Of a DNA stretch of 64,000 nucleotides, positions 39,565 through 47,781 are shown piece by piece. Numbering within the stretch: position 1 is the first letter of the stretch; every line of letters begins with the position of its first letter. The DNA lies in contig OY729419.2 in assembly GCA_963422285.2 (NCBI GenBank), forward strand, positions 1-64,000, given 5' to 3'. This DNA comes from VXYL01 sp963422285 (GTDB taxonomy: Bacteria; Pseudomonadota; Gammaproteobacteria; Pseudomonadales; Azotimanducaceae). The notes below the pieces were generated by a model. The model made no database searches. It was not told where the DNA came from and saw only the letters and a program-made list of their open reading frames with translations. Both the position numbers and the translations under genes were made by a program.

Positions 39565-41043
39565 TCAGCCAAGCGCGGCGTCCGCCGGCGGGGAGGGCGC
39601 TGCGGACTGTCGCCGCTGGTGCAGCCGGCGGAGAATCTCGGCGTGGCGCTTGCGGTCGAGGTTGTAGTGGGTGTAGCACCACAGCGAGACGATGGAGAAG
39701 CCGGCGACCACGGGGCCGTAGAGGATGCCGAGGTCCACCAGGGTTTCCGCCGGCACGTCGGCGGCGGTCTTGATGTCGGCGCCGCGCGGCCAACTGATGA
39801 TGTCCAGGCCGATGCCGCCGATGAAGTTGCCGAAGCCCGATGTCGCCTTGCTGGAGAAGGCGATGGAGCCGAAGAAGATGCCCTCCTGGCGGCGACCGGA
39901 GGTGTACTCGTGCTCGTCGGCCACATCCGCCATCATCGAACCGAAGGCGATGAACGCCTGCTGGAGAATGATGCCCTGGACGAACTTGAAGCCGAGCAGC
40001 GTATAGATCAACGCCGCGGTGCCGTTTGCCGGAAACCCGTCCCACCATAGCCGCAAGAACACCGGAATCACTTGGCAGATCGCCCAGGCGGAGGTGCCCA
40101 GAAGCAAGCCGAAGCGCTTGTCGGTATAGCGCAGCAACGGCGCCGTCAGGAATACGCCGATCAGCAGTCCTGCAATCGGCGCCAGCAGTACGTATTGCCT
40201 CGCCGTATCTTCCAGCTCCCAGAAGTACTGCAGCATGTAGAGGTCCAGGGCGCCGTTGACGCCGGCCATGATGAAGACCACCAGCACGCCTGTGAACAGC
40301 CAAGTGAACGATCGGTTGGCAAACCCCTCGCGCAGATCCAAGACCACTTGGACGACAGGATTGCGCTTCGGACGCGGCGCTGGATCGGAGAGGAACGGCA
40401 CTTCCTTCTGGGTGCCCCAGGCCGAGTACCAGATGGTCGTCACCATCAATACGCCCAGCGTCAGCGCGTAGGGCGTGTAGTTGTCCGCCCCAAGCTGACC
40501 GCCCCTGGCGTCGGCGAAGAAATAGCCGATGGCAACGATCGCCGCGGCAGAGCCGGCGGGGCTGAAGAACTGGCGGAAAGCAACCACGCGAGTGCGTTCG
40601 TGGAAGTTCTCTGTCAGCTCTGCGCCGATGGCCAAGTGCGGCACATGGTAGAGCGTCATGGCCCCGCGGGTGAGGATGGCGAATATCGTCAGCCAGCCGA
40701 ACAGGCCCCATTCGCCGAGACCCGTCGGCGGCGAGAACAAGCCCACGAAAGCCAGCGCCAGCGGCACTGCCGAGGCGTACATGAACGGATGGCGGCGACC
40801 TAAGCGGGATTTCCAGTTGTCGGACAGCGAACCCGCCAACGGGTCCGTGACGGCATCGAACAGCAACGCGATGAACAGCGCCAAGCCAGCGAGCGTCCCC
40901 GGCAGGCCAAGCACTTGGTTGTAATAGAACAGGATGAGCAGGCTGAAGGCAGTGTTCTTCATCCCCTCGGCGGCCTGTCCGACGCCGAACGCCAGCTTGC
41001 TGGAGAACGGCACCAGGCGGTCTCTGGGATTGGCGGTATCCAT
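39565..41043 (-). CDS. MFS transporter, glycoside-pentoside-hexuronide type
   Basis: A 492-residue inner-membrane carrier with twelve predicted helices. Signatures of the GPH cation-symporter group are FDAVTDPLAGSLSDNWKSRL with GRRHPFMYASAVPLAL near residues 60-95, and MMADVADEHEYTSGRRQEGI near 370. Such carriers bring in sugars or glycosides with protons or sodium. ATG 41043 is preferred; another in-frame ATG lies 12 bases upstream. The stop is 8 bases before the PhyH start, indicating one transcript. The cyclase gene diverges upstream. Confidence 0.88.
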   Translation of the reverse strand: MDTANPRDRLVPFSSKLAFGVGQAAEGMKNTAFSLLILFYYNQVLGLPGTLAGLALFIALLFDAVTDPLAGSLSDNWKSRLGRRHPFMYASAVPLALAFVGLFSPPTGLGEWGLFGWLTIFAILTRGAMTLYHVPHLAIGAELTENFHERTRVVAFRQFFSPAGSAAAIVAIGYFFADARGGQLGADNYTPYALTLGVLMVTTIWYSAWGTQKEVPFLSDPAPRPKRNPVVQVVLDLREGFANRSFTWLFTGVLVVFIMAGVNGALDLYMLQYFWELEDTARQYVLLAPIAGLLIGVFLTAPLLRYTDKRFGLLLGTSAWAICQVIPVFLRLWWDGFPANGTAALIYTLLGFKFVQGIILQQAFIAFGSMMADVADEHEYTSGRRQEGIFFGSIAFSSKATSGFGNFIGGIGLDIISWPRGADIKTAADVPAETLVDLGILYGPVVAGFSIVSLWCYTHYNLDRKRHAEILRRLHQRRQSAAPSPPADAALG

Positions 41044-41133
41044 GACGATCAGCATAGCAGTCGTCGCCGGACACTTTACAACCGATGTCGCTGGCCGCAG
41101 CCTGGGCGCAACGGCAACCGGGAGGGAATCGAA

Positions 41134-42111
41134 ATGAACATGCGCTACTTGGCCGCGACCGCGTTCGCCTGGGCCGCCATCGGCAGCGGCGCCGCAGCAG
41201 GGGACAAGCAAGTCTCGCGGGCGGAGTTCGACGTCTGGATGGAGAAAATCTCCAACTGGGGACGCTGGGGACCGAACGACGAGCTGGGCACGCTGAACCT
41301 CATCACGCCAGCGAAGCGCAAGGCCGCGGCGGCGCTGGTGCGGGAGGGCGTGACGGTGTCCCTGGCCCACGACCTCGACACCGTTGCCGACGAACTCAAC
41401 GTCAATCCGTTCCGCCATACTGTCACCATCGGCACCTTCAGCGGCCACGACGTGGCTGGCGACATCTACAGCGTGCAGTACCACGGCTTCGCCCACTCCC
41501 ATGTGGACGGCTTGCCGCACTTCGCCCACAAGGGCAAGCTCTACAACGGCGTCGGCTTCGACACCATCAAGCCCACCGGCGCCACCAGGCTCGGCATCCA
41601 CAACGCCAAGAACGGCATCTTCACCCGCGGCGTGCTGGTGGACATGCCGTGGCTGCAAGGCGTGGACTTCCTGGAACCGGGCACCGCCATCACCGCCGAG
41701 GATCTGGAAGCCTGGGAAAAGAAGACCGGCGTGCGGGTGGGCAGCGGCGACGTGCTGCTGGTGCGCACGGGACGCTTCGAGCGCATTCGGCAGAAGGGCC
41801 AGTGGAACTTCCTGCTGGCCGCCGCCGGCATGCACGCCTCGGTGGCCAAGTGGCTGAGAGCCCGGGACGTGGCGCTGATCGGCTGCGACGGCGTCAGCGA
41901 CGTCATGCCCTCCGGCGTCGAAGGTCTCGCCAACCCGCTGCACGAACTGGTGCTGGTGGGCCTGGGCATGCGCATCCTGGACAACCTCAATCTGGACGAC
42001 GTGGCGGTGCAGGCCAAGCGTCGAAACCGCTGGACGTTCCTGTTCGTGGGCGCACCGCTGCGCGTGGTCGGCGGCACCGGCTCGCCGCTGAATCCGCCGG
42101 CGGTTTTCTGA
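41134..42111 (+). CDS. Exported cyclase family protein (second copy)
   Basis: A 325-residue member of the PF04199 cyclase family. The signal peptide is MNMRYLAATAFAWAAIGSGA. The metal-binding motif region is QYHGFAHSHVDGLPHFAHKG near residue 118, close to HxxTHxDxPxH. RGVLVDMPWLQGVDFLEPG near 168, GSGDVLLVRTGRFE near 205 and the C-terminal LHELVLVGLGMRILDNLNLD are typical. The ATG has GGGAGGGAA upstream. It diverges from the transporter/PhyH pair across 90 bp and resembles the protein at 23068-23991 only at family level. Confidence 0.87.
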   Translation: MNMRYLAATAFAWAAIGSGAAAGDKQVSRAEFDVWMEKISNWGRWGPNDELGTLNLITPAKRKAAAALVREGVTVSLAHDLDTVADELNVNPFRHTVTIGTFSGHDVAGDIYSVQYHGFAHSHVDGLPHFAHKGKLYNGVGFDTIKPTGATRLGIHNAKNGIFTRGVLVDMPWLQGVDFLEPGTAITAEDLEAWEKKTGVRVGSGDVLLVRTGRFERIRQKGQWNFLLAAAGMHASVAKWLRARDVALIGCDGVSDVMPSGVEGLANPLHELVLVGLGMRILDNLNLDDVAVQAKRRNRWTFLFVGAPLRVVGGTGSPLNPPAVF

Positions 42112-42511
42112 GTCCGAACGGGAAGGCCGCATGCGACTGGCTGCAACGCCGCATGAACGCGCCCGGACGGGCCGCTCGACGGCGATGCATTGGCCGGCTC
42201 CCTATCGCGTTTCCCTCCGACGCCGCGACTGGCCGAGCGGACGCATCGCCTCCTTCCCGGACGCCTTGTACCGCGGCGACATCGGCACGGCGGAGAGAAG
42301 CGGCAAGTCCACGGGTGCGACAACATTTCGGGTTCCGCCATACGGCCCGACACCGGCTCGACACGAGATACAGCCTGCCCTTCGCCGCGATCCGAGACGC
42401 GATCCGAATGTCTGAAATGTCTCCGAGCCCGGATACGGGCTTGCACCTTTTCCCGTCTTGACTCACAGTGGACGGCCACGGCGGCAAGCAGACCGACGAC
42501 AGGGGGAGCGT
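42112..42511. other. Gap without a recognisable gene
   Basis: About 400 bp between the cyclase and LLM genes. All frames are short or Arg-rich. A ribosome-binding site (AGGGGGAG) for the LLM gene lies at its right end. Confidence 0.5.
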
Positions 42512-43504
42512 ATGAGACTGGGAGTTCTGGCCGGGGCCGGACGCGACTGGCGCGAAGCGTTGGAGAAGGTGCAAATCGCCGAGTCCCTCGGCTTCGAGCT
42601 GGTGGCCACCGGCGAAGCCTGGGGGCCGTCCACGATCCCGTGGATGACGCTGCTGGCGACGCATACCGAACGCATTCAGGTCGGCACCTCCATCCTCAAC
42701 GTCTACTCGCGCACCCCTGGGGCCATCGCCCAGGAGTTCGCCATGCTGGAGATGCTCTCCGGAGGACGCATGGTGTGCGGCCTCGGCTCGTCCGGCCATC
42801 GCGTCATCGAGCACTTCCACGGGGTCGCCTTCGACCGCCCCTTGCGGCGCATCCGCGAGTACGTCGAGATCATCAACCTGCTCATCCAAGGCGAGCGACT
42901 GGAATACGCCGGCGAGATATTCTCCATGCAGCGCGGCTTCCGGCTGGACTACGACCGCCCGCGCGACCATGTCCCCATCTACATCGCCGCCATCACGCCG
43001 AAGTCCATCCGCCAGACCGGCGCGATCGCCGACGGCATCTTCCCCATCCACTGGCCGCAAGGTCGCTTCGCCTCCCTGCGGCAGGACTTGAGCCAAGCGT
43101 CCCTGGCCGCCGGCCGCGCCGCCGATGCCGTGACGATCGCGCCGTTCACCAACGTCTACGTGCTCGACGGCAGCGACGACGAGGCGCAATGGCTCTCGGC
43201 GCGACAGCCGCTGTTCCACTACATCAACCGCATGGGCGACTTCTACTGGAACATGCTGGCCGACAACGGCTTCGGGGCCGAGGTGACAGCGTCTCGCGCC
43301 GCATGGCGGGAACGGGATCGGGACGGCGCCTTGGCGGCGATCTCCACGGACATGGTGCGGGATATCCAGGTGATCGGCCCCATCGAGGCGATTGCCGAGC
43401 AGCTGGCCGCTCGGGCCGAGTCCGGCGCGGAGCTGCAGATGGTGCAGATGCCCGCCGGCACCGCGCAGCAGGCCGGCAAGCGTCTCGAGGCGTTCCTGGG
43501 CTGA
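42512..43504 (+). CDS. LLM class flavin-dependent oxidoreductase
   Basis: A 330-residue luciferase-like monooxygenase or F420/FMN oxidoreductase with a TIM-barrel fold. MRLGVLAGAGRDWREALEKV opens the barrel. TIPWMTLLATHTERIQVGTS near residue 50, AMLEMLSGGRMVCGLGSSGH near 85-105 and VPIYIAAITPKSIRQTGAIA near 155 are family landmarks. The start ATG has AGGGGGAGCG upstream. It may oxidise or reduce a small organic compound. The cyclase upstream hints at a shared catabolic route, which is inference. Confidence 0.87.
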   Translation: MRLGVLAGAGRDWREALEKVQIAESLGFELVATGEAWGPSTIPWMTLLATHTERIQVGTSILNVYSRTPGAIAQEFAMLEMLSGGRMVCGLGSSGHRVIEHFHGVAFDRPLRRIREYVEIINLLIQGERLEYAGEIFSMQRGFRLDYDRPRDHVPIYIAAITPKSIRQTGAIADGIFPIHWPQGRFASLRQDLSQASLAAGRAADAVTIAPFTNVYVLDGSDDEAQWLSARQPLFHYINRMGDFYWNMLADNGFGAEVTASRAAWRERDRDGALAAISTDMVRDIQVIGPIEAIAEQLAARAESGAELQMVQMPAGTAQQAGKRLEAFLG

Positions 43505-44139
43505 CGATCGGGCTTGGCGCCGGGCGGACGAACGCCCGTGCGCACTCTGCCCGCCGTCGCCGCGAGGCGGGCATTGGCGCCCCGCGCGATGGGGGCGCGA
43601 AGTGGGTGAAAAAACTGAAAAAAACCTTGCACGGCCAACTGCAAAGTGTATAGTCGGCCTCCTTGTGTTTGAGACAGCACAGCATGGTTGAGGCTGCACG
43701 ACATTCTCTGTCCTTTGGACAGGCGGGCGTCGGACTGCGCTGGCGGATCCCTGAGAGATAGCCTCTCTCCGCTGCGTTCAGAAAAACGGGGCACTGTCTC
43801 TGGACGCTCAGCTAGTCGTTGCGGCGTTGTCTCCCGGTGCAACGTCGGCGATGGTGACGATATCCCTCCCCCTCCCTCTCGTATTATCGTTGTCTCGTCG
43901 GCGTTCCCGGTCACCTCCTGCCTCCGGCAGCGAGCCGAGGACACTGTTCGCATTCAAGATGGCGATGCTGGTGCTGGGCAGCTTCGCACCGCGCACCGAT
44001 AGAGGCATCCGGTGCGCGAGTGCTGGATGGTCCTGGTCCCGGCCGTTGGGCAGTGGATGTTCCCTTGGCGGGGCAGCAGCTCCAGCCGACTGCCATTGAC
44101 GCCGACTTGAACGTTCTAGCCGTCGTTCCCTCCAAACAG
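43505..44139. other. Gap with a promoter but no recognised gene
   Basis: About 635 bp. It holds a good promoter-like sequence at 43627-43654 and, downstream, a short frame (ATG 43684, 25 codons: VEAARHSLSFGQAGVGLRWR) plus a small hairpin GAGAGA-TAGCC-TCTCTC near 43753. Nothing protein-like follows. A small RNA or a gene remnant are both possible. Confidence 0.4.
43627..43654 (+). promoter_or_regulatory. Sigma-70-like promoter with no obvious gene
   Basis: TTGCAC (43627-43632), 16 bp spacer, TATAGT (43649-43654), in an A-rich context (two runs of six or more A just upstream) that is rare in this GC-rich sequence. Confidence 0.5.
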
Positions 44140-44620
44140 TCAGGCGTTCCAAGCAGAACACCGCACCTTCGGATACGCCAGCCGGCAGCCCGGTCGGCCA
44201 TTTCTCGTTTCCTTCCTGTCGAGGATCGGCTTGTCGTATTCGTCGATCAGCACTACTGCCCAGGCTCTGGCGCGTTCGCGGAGCCGCCGGATCAAGTGCG
44301 AGAAGCGTACCGGCGGCGTATTGGACACGGCATCCACTTGGTGCTCGCGTTCCGCCTCCCGGGATATGCGCGGCGATGCTCGCGGCCAAGCCATCGGCTG
44401 CCTTGCAGCTGCCTCCCGCGAAGTCCAGTCGAACCACGGGATGGCGCTTCGACCAGTCAGTCCCACCGGCCATGCATGGCCAAGCCCCGGAACAGCGACA
44501 TGCTGTCGGCGTACATCTCCGCCGCTGTGTCCAGAAACAGCGTCTTGCCGAACCGCCGCGGGCGCGTTAGGAACAGGAACTCGTCGTCGCCCGCTTGAGA
44601 CGTTCGGCAGGGGCCATGCC
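44140..44620 (-). pseudogene. Fragment of an AAA-ATPase / PD-(D/E)XK protein (DUF1703-associated)
   Basis: Pieces of the AAA-ATPase-like domain appear in order but in three frames: QAGDDEFLFLTRPRRFGKTL with FLDTAAEMYADSMSLFRGLA, then DWSKRHPVVRLDFAGGSCKA, then VVLIDEYDKPILD with the Walker B motif. One shift is explained by a tandem 4-bp duplication (ACTG) near 44456-44463. The C-terminal nuclease half is missing and so is a start codon. Full-length relatives have about 500 residues. Confidence 0.65.
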
Positions 44621-44840
44621 GCGATCATACCCAACAGGGACGCACGGGTAGAGAAGCGCATGGAGTGGCGAACCACCCCATCATCAGGTGCCTGAGCCGG
44701 GCTGCGAAAAAAGTTGAGAAAGGGGCTTGACAGGAGCCCCTCCCCCATCACCCTTGTCGGCGTCCAAGCGGCGAAGTGTGGACGAAAACAGGGCCGGTGC
44801 AGGATGGTCCGACAACCGCAACCGACAGCAGAATAGTCCT

Positions 44841-45032
44841 ATGAGACTGCTCAACGAAGACGAACTGCTCGCCGTGGCAGGCGGCAAGAGGGAGAAGCCG
44901 CAGAAGCCGCAGAAGCCGCCGCCGAGGACGAAGCGGCCCAAAGAACCCATCGAGGTGCCGCCGATCCCGCCCGAGCGCATTCCCCTCCCCCCGGGGCCGA
45001 AACCCGATCCCAAGCCACCGAAAATCGGCTAG
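44841..45032 (+). CDS. Double-glycine-leader, cationic proline-rich peptide precursor 1
   Basis: A 63-residue precursor. MRLLNEDELLAVAGG fits the double-glycine leader consensus (LSxxELxxIxGG): Leu at -12, Glu at -8, Leu at -7, Val at -4, Gly-Gly at -2/-1. Cleavage would release a 48-residue core rich in KP, RP and PP motifs (KREKPQKPQKPPPR, IPLPPGPKPDPKPPKIG) with 19 prolines, 13 Lys/Arg and 5 Asp/Glu, net charge about +8, and no cysteine. The next gene begins 11 bp downstream, and a C39-type exporter able to cut such leaders follows 2.7 kb on. The core resembles proline-rich antimicrobial peptides in composition only. Activity is inference. Confidence 0.7.
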   Translation: MRLLNEDELLAVAGGKREKPQKPQKPPPRTKRPKEPIEVPPIPPERIPLPPGPKPDPKPPKIG

Positions 45033-45042
45033 GCGGCGTTCC

Positions 45043-46284
45043 ATGAACGAGCGGCGCGGCGGAGCGGAGTTGCGCACAGCAGGCATCCCTGCCCGTATCG
45101 CGCATCGGAGCAAGTCTGCGTTGCTCGTTCTGGCCTTGTGCTTCCTCGGCACTGCCTGCGGTGCCGAGGAAGCCGTCGGCGACATCGAAAAGCTGATGCC
45201 CGCCGTCGTGCTGGCGGCAAGCGCCGGCGACTTTGAAACGGCGTGGATGAGTTACAGGCAAGCCTACTTGCTCTCACACGATTCGGAGTCGGCGAAGACG
45301 TTTGTGAATGCGTACTGTGGTTCCAATCGCTGCCCCGCCATTTGGGATATCGCATGGCTGCTCGGCAAGCCGAAGTCGGAACTGGCGTTTCTGGACGGCT
45401 TCTGCCACGACGCCGGGGATTCCGTGTGCGCACCATGGCTTGCCGCGGTGCGGGAAGGCAAGGCGTATTTAGACGAGACTGCCGGGTTGCGATGCAGCCG
45501 GCCCAAGAGTTGGAGTTCGAGTTCATTCACGCCGAGGAGTTCGGCGACATGCGTCCTTGGACGGTGGTCGAAATTGGCGATGAGCCGATCTGGGGCATGT
45601 TCGACAGTGCGGGTTACGAGATCTCGATCGGTGTCGGCAAGGATTGGGCGCACCTACGCAATCTGAACCACGAGATGCTGAGCGGCCCCCTTTTGGGACG
45701 TGATGGGGACGGAGTTTTTCGCACACGACGGAAAGTAGTATTGCGCGAATTCACCTTGGGATCGGTGACCGAGAGCCGGGTTGCCGCCACGGTGGTCGAT
45801 AAACCTCAAAGCTACGCCGCCGTAGGCATGAACATCCTGTTGCGTTACCGTGCCGCATGCTTCTCCTGGACCGACACGACGCTGTACCTGGGCCGTTTGG
45901 GTCCGTGCCGTGGGGGGGGGGCAGCCGTTTGAGGCGGCCCTGCGCGCGAGGACAGGCCAACCCTTGGTTTGGTTGCCTGGCGAAGATGGCGTGTCGATTC
46001 CGGTACTTGTGGATACCGGCGCCCGTGAGACCGACTGCAAGATCTCGTTCATGCAGCGTCAGGACGGGCACCCGTTCCGGTTCGGCGACCATCCGGACCT
46101 CAAAGCTCTGTGCAATGCGGCCAGTACCACTCCGATTCATCCGGAATATCCGTTTCCGGCGTCGATCGGCATGGAGACGCTGACCAAGTTCGACGCCTTC
46201 GGCTGGGAACTGAATCCGTTCAGAATGTACTTCGTGCCCAAACGCCCCGCTGACGGCGAATCAACAGACCATCGGGAGAACTGA
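45043..46284 (+). pseudogene. Exported protein with two retropepsin-like aspartic protease domains, frameshifted twice
   Basis: ATG 45043 starts a frame with a hydrophobic export segment (SALLVLALCFLGTACGAEEA, possibly a lipoprotein) and a helical region (GDFETAWMSYRQAYLLS). Near 45490 the coding sense moves to another frame carrying WTVVEIGDEPIWGMFDSAGY and AAVGMNILLRYRAACFSW: an active-site-like FDSAG and the hydrophobic-Gly motif of retropepsin folds. At a run of ten G (45912-45921) it shifts again to FEAALRARTGQPLVWLPG, SIPVLVDTGARE and FPASIGMETLTKFDAFGWEL, a second DTGA domain. Nine G would restore the last join. Restored length is about 413 residues. It lies between the two precursor genes, so processing or immunity are possible roles. 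Confidence 0.6.
45912..45921 (+). repeat. Poly-G tract of ten inside the protease gene
   Basis: Ten consecutive G directly at the point where the two retropepsin domains fall into different frames. With nine G the frames join; with ten the product ends 4 codons after the tract. Confidence 0.85.
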
Positions 46285-46285
46285 A

Positions 46286-46426
46286 GTGAAAGAGCTGGAG
46301 CGTAAGGTGCCCCAGTCCATATCGGGTGGATGCAAACCGCCCGATCCAGAGTCGGATCCGGTGCCCGATTCCAAGCCTCCGGAACCCGGTCCCGGACGCC
46401 GGGCGTCTGCTTCCGACAGGCAATAG
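46286..46426 (+). CDS. Double-glycine-leader proline-rich peptide precursor 2
   Basis: A 46-residue precursor starting at GTG 46286, two bases after the protease stop, with GGGAGA as ribosome-binding site. The leader MKELERKVPQSISGG is 15 residues, as in precursor 1, with Leu at -12, Ile at -4 and Gly-Gly at -2/-1; the usual Glu/Leu at -8/-7 are replaced by Val/Pro. The predicted core of 31 residues begins CKPPDPESDPVPDSKPPEPG and has nine prolines and one cysteine, and is near-neutral to acidic, unlike core 1. The adaptor gene starts 65 bp later. Confidence 0.6.
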   Translation: MKELERKVPQSISGGCKPPDPESDPVPDSKPPEPGPGRRASASDRQ

Positions 46427-46490
46427 GACAGCTCGGTTCGGAGCCACGGACAGCTCCGCTTCGACGTCTAGCGCCCAGCAGGACCAGGCA

Positions 46491-47747
46491 TTGTCTTCAT
46501 CCATCTTCCGCGAGGAGGCGCTTGCCCGCTGCCGGACGTCGCCTTGGCAGCCGCTGTTGCTGTCGAGGCCGGTGCCCGGCCTGCTGCTGGCATTGTCAGC
46601 GCTGCTGACCGCGGTCGCCTTGGTCGTCTTTGCGGCTGCATTTCCATTCGCCCGCAAGGAGCAGGCGACGGGCTACCTGACGCCGGCCGAAGGGTGGTCG
46701 CGGGTGAGCGCCCGCTCCTTCGCCATGGTGCGTCGCTGCCTCGTGGAAGCGGGAGATCTGGTGGAAGTCGGCGACGCGCTCTACCAACTGGCGTCCGGGG
46801 AAGGGGTGGCGGCCGGACAGGCGGTGGAGAGCAAGCTCCTGGACGATGTCGACAAGCGACGCGCTGCCTTGCAAACGCGGCTGGCGACGGTCGATGCGCA
46901 GTACGAGAACGACCGCCTGCTGCACGGGAAGGAACGCGAATCCGCCGAACGCCAGATCGCTCATCTCGAAGCGGAGGTGGAGTCGCATATGGCTCGCTTG
47001 TCCATTGCCAAGCGCCAGCATCGGGACGGCGAGCGTTTGCTGGCTTCCGGTGCGCTGTCGGAGTCCGACCTGCTGGACTTGGCGGACCGAGTGCAGTCCC
47101 GCGCTGCGGTCGTCGCCACGCAGAAACGCGAGTTGGCGCTGCTGCGTTCCGCGCAAGGAACCCAGGACGAACGCCTGAATCTCCTCGAACTCGGCCGCGA
47201 GCAAGCGCGCGCCGTCGTCCTCGAACAGCTACATGCGCTGGCGATGGAGGAATCGCGCATCCGCGCCCAGGAGACGGGCATCGTCCTCGCTCCGCGGAGC
47301 GGACGGATCGCATCGGTTCGCATCGGCGAGGGAGACTGGGTAAGGCCGGGCGACGCCATGCTCGACATCCTGCCGAACGGTGTCGGACTCGAGGCGCGGC
47401 TGTTTGCCGGTTCCGCAGCAGTGGGCGGGGTGGAGGTCGGCCACGAGGTGCGCGTCTATCTGGATGCGTTCCCCTACGAGCGCCACGGCGCACAGGCGGG
47501 CCGAGTGCTGGCGATATCCGAAACGACCGTGGGGCCGCGCCACGCGGACATGATCGGCAGTGCTGGCTTGCTAGGAACGGCGACGTTCCGCATCGATGTG
47601 GCCTTCCCGGAAGGCTTCGACCTGTCGCCCATCCAGCGGCGAACGCTGCGGCCGGGAATGACCGTCTCGGCGGACCTCGTGCGCGGCTACGGAACCCTGA
47701 TCGACTGGCTGATGGAGCCGCTTCGCAGTGCTGCACGGCGGCTCTGA
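46491..47747 (+). CDS. HlyD-family secretion adaptor
   Basis: A 418-residue membrane-fusion protein for a type I exporter. A short cytoplasmic start (SSSIFREEALARCRTSPWQP) leads to one membrane helix (LALSALLTAVALVVFAAAFP). A lipoyl-like half-motif ATGYLTPAEGWSRVSARSF, a long coiled coil over about residues 125-260 rich in Arg, Glu and Leu, and a C-terminal beta domain with VLAPRSGRIASVRIGEGDWV follow. TTG 46491 is preferred since AGGA lies 8 bases upstream and the length then fits the family. It should link the C39 exporter to an outer-membrane channel such as TolC, which is not encoded nearby. Confidence 0.85.
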   Translation: MSSSIFREEALARCRTSPWQPLLLSRPVPGLLLALSALLTAVALVVFAAAFPFARKEQATGYLTPAEGWSRVSARSFAMVRRCLVEAGDLVEVGDALYQLASGEGVAAGQAVESKLLDDVDKRRAALQTRLATVDAQYENDRLLHGKERESAERQIAHLEAEVESHMARLSIAKRQHRDGERLLASGALSESDLLDLADRVQSRAAVVATQKRELALLRSAQGTQDERLNLLELGREQARAVVLEQLHALAMEESRIRAQETGIVLAPRSGRIASVRIGEGDWVRPGDAMLDILPNGVGLEARLFAGSAAVGGVEVGHEVRVYLDAFPYERHGAQAGRVLAISETTVGPRHADMIGSAGLLGTATFRIDVAFPEGFDLSPIQRRTLRPGMTVSADLVRGYGTLIDWLMEPLRSAARRL

Positions 47748-47781
47748 GAACCTCGCCCAACCATCTTAAGGCGCGACGCTG

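Noticed and set aside
43590..43625. Rho-independent terminator after the LLM gene (GCGCCCC/GGGGCGC stem)
   Set aside because: The stem is followed by A-rich rather than T-rich sequence on the plus strand, so it does not fit a terminator for that gene.
44841..46426. Precursor peptides as lasso or lanthipeptide substrates
   Set aside because: No lasso cyclase, LanM/LanB or radical SAM gene is nearby; core 1 has no Cys, and the leaders are plain double-glycine type.
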